Below, piece by piece: positions 62,937-64,000 of a stretch of DNA of 64,000 nucleotides; within the stretch, counting starts at the first letter, position 1, and every line of letters begins with the position of its first letter. The notes below the pieces were generated by a model. It made no database searches. It saw only the letters and a program-made list of their open reading frames with translations, and had not been told where the DNA came from. A program made the position numbers and the translations under genes. This DNA is from Parafrankia discariae (GTDB taxonomy: Bacteria; Actinomycetota; Actinomycetes; Frankiales; Frankiaceae): positions 148,093 through 212,092 of the forward strand of contig NZ_KB891263.1 of assembly GCF_000373365.1 (NCBI RefSeq), read 5' to 3'.

Positions 62937-63935
62937 ATGTCCTCGCCCGCCTCGATACGGCTCGAGACCCGCCTGCTCGTCCGGATGGGTGGCGCTGTGC
63001 TGCTCGCCCGCCCGCCCGACGACACCTGGCACATGCTGCCGGGCGGCCCGGTGGAACCCGGGGAGAACACCGAGCAGGCGCTGGCCCGCCACGTGGCCGG
63101 TCTCGGCGGCCTCGGGGTCCTCGGCGCCGCCCCCGCCCACCGGCCGGCCGGGCGTCCCGGTGGGCCGGCCGCGGTGCGGCCGCCCGGCTGGCGTTTCGTC
63201 GGCGCGGCCGAGCACGCGGGCGGCGAGCTGGGCAACGCGGCCGACCTCGCGCGGGGCCACGCCCTGACGATCCTGTTCGCCGCCGAATGGCCCGCCGCGG
63301 TACCGGTCCCGTCCGGTTGGCAGGGGTACGACCTGGTTCCCGTCGAGTCCGATCTGCTCATCACCACCCGGATCCGGCCGCTGCCGGTCGCCACGGCGGT
63401 GCGCAGATGGGCCATCGAGGAATGGCCCGTCTGGCGGGGCATCGCGCCGGGCGCCGGTGAGGTCGGGCGGCTCGGGCGTCGGCTTTCCGTCGCGTCCCTG
63501 CGGGCGCAGCTCGCCGCGCGGCGGGAGGAACTTCGCGGCCACGCCTTCCGCGACGCCGCGGTGGCGATGTGCGCGCTGGTGACAGCCGCGGACGGCCGGG
63601 TGGACCCGGCGGAACGTGAGGGGCTGCGCGCGTTCGTGGCCAGCGACCCGGTCATGTCGCACTTCCCGCCGGACGATCTCGAGGCCCTCTTCGACGAGCA
63701 CCTGCGACGTCTCGTCACCGATCCGCAGGCCGGGCGGGCGGCCGCGTTCGCCGAGATCGCCAAGGTCCGCAACCGGCCCGCGGAGGCGGCGGCGGTGATC
63801 CATCTGGGCGAGGTCATCGGGCGGGTGGACGGCGAGTACGTCGCCAGCGAGCAGGCGGTCGTCCTTGAGGCCGTGCACGTGCTCAGGCTGGACGCCGCCG
63901 AGTTCGCGACGCACGCCGCCCGTCGCATCGCCTGA
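62937..63935 (+). CDS. Degenerate NUDIX domain fused to TerB-like domain
   Basis: 332 aa from ATG 62937, CGGGAGG upstream. Residues about 8-160 follow the NUDIX fold (LPGGPVEPGENTEQALARHV), but the Nudix box reads RHVAGLGG where REUxEExG is required, so the metal-binding glutamates are gone. Residues about 195-330 are a TerB-like helical domain (MCALVTAADGRVDPAEREGL, and HLGEVIGRVDGEYVASEQ), with the acidic residues of TerB kept. TerB proteins are linked to tellurite and stress responses. Possible regulatory nucleotide-sensing fusion. Confidence 0.8.
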   Translation: MSSPASIRLETRLLVRMGGAVLLARPPDDTWHMLPGGPVEPGENTEQALARHVAGLGGLGVLGAAPAHRPAGRPGGPAAVRPPGWRFVGAAEHAGGELGNAADLARGHALTILFAAEWPAAVPVPSGWQGYDLVPVESDLLITTRIRPLPVATAVRRWAIEEWPVWRGIAPGAGEVGRLGRRLSVASLRAQLAARREELRGHAFRDAAVAMCALVTAADGRVDPAEREGLRAFVASDPVMSHFPPDDLEALFDEHLRRLVTDPQAGRAAAFAEIAKVRNRPAEAAAVIHLGEVIGRVDGEYVASEQAVVLEAVHVLRLDAAEFATHAARRIA

Positions 63936-63965
63936 CCCGCCCCCGCCCCCGCCCCCGCCCCCGCC
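63936..63965. repeat. Five tandem CCCGCC hexamers
   Basis: Five exact 6-bp units directly after the NUDIX-TerB stop. The minus strand carries runs of G that could form a G-quadruplex. Simple-sequence repeat with no clear role. Confidence 0.85.
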
Positions 63966-64000
63966 GCCTGACCTGCCAGCCGCCCGGCCCGCCAGCCCGC

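Overview
The window is very GC-rich with dense, strongly GC3-biased coding, many GTG starts and numerous 1-4 nt overlaps (GTGA, ATGA). Content (a conservon, a whiE-like type II polyketide cluster, AfsR/SARP and LuxR-type regulators, cobalamin genes, heterodimeric exporter) points to a sporulating filamentous actinomycete. Frankia/Parafrankia or a close relative is my best guess, but it is not proven from sequence alone.

Layout. 0-9 kb: housekeeping and hypothetical genes, mostly minus strand (PLP decarboxylase, DEAD-box helicase that seems to need a CTG start, GT87 membrane glycosyltransferase, DUF445 protein, small membrane protein, degenerate ThDP-fold protein), followed by a 1.3 kb gene-free stretch. 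10-22.7 kb: one long plus-strand block. It starts with a conservon (cvnA-cvnB-cvnC-cvnD: sensor kinase-like ATPase, roadblock, DUF742, small GTPase) coupled to a LuxR-type regulator that carries a TTA codon. A type II PKS set follows: TcmI-type cyclase, ACP, aromatase/cyclase, cupin, KS-alpha, KS-beta/CLF, SDR ketoreductase and two ABM-domain proteins. 22.9-25.8 kb: a decayed PASTA/beta-propeller relic fused onto a glutamine amidotransferase, then DUF429 and flavin reductase genes.

25.9-46.6 kb is an accessory region that looks like specialised metabolism. It holds a two-PAS protein, several small unannotated proteins, an AraC regulator divergent from a coupled 58-aa ORF plus heterodimeric ABC exporter, a P450, an amidohydrolase, a double-crotonase protein, a SARP-type regulator without a recognisable NB-ARC domain, a TPR-like protein, and a compact four-gene operon (DUF3050 / acyl-activating enzyme / carboxymuconolactone-decarboxylase-like / beta-hydroxyacid dehydrogenase). 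Two intergenic sites in this region, upstream of the PAS gene and of the DUF3050 operon, carry the same CCGGTAGCG word in 11-bp-periodic direct repeats, the geometry expected of a SARP operator. This is my strongest candidate for an undescribed pathway.

46.9-64 kb: two small membrane/secreted proteins, a 1,723-aa SF1 helicase with a C-terminal MTES_1575/DUF559-like nuclease (possible defence gene), cbiC-cbiD, a DUF6011+SWIM protein, a phosphotransferase, an ATP-type 6-phosphofructokinase, a PhoD phosphatase, a C-terminally truncated proline-dehydrogenase-like protein, a zinc-finger membrane protein and a degenerate NUDIX-TerB fusion. I saw no rRNA, tRNA, CRISPR array, insertion sequence or integrase.
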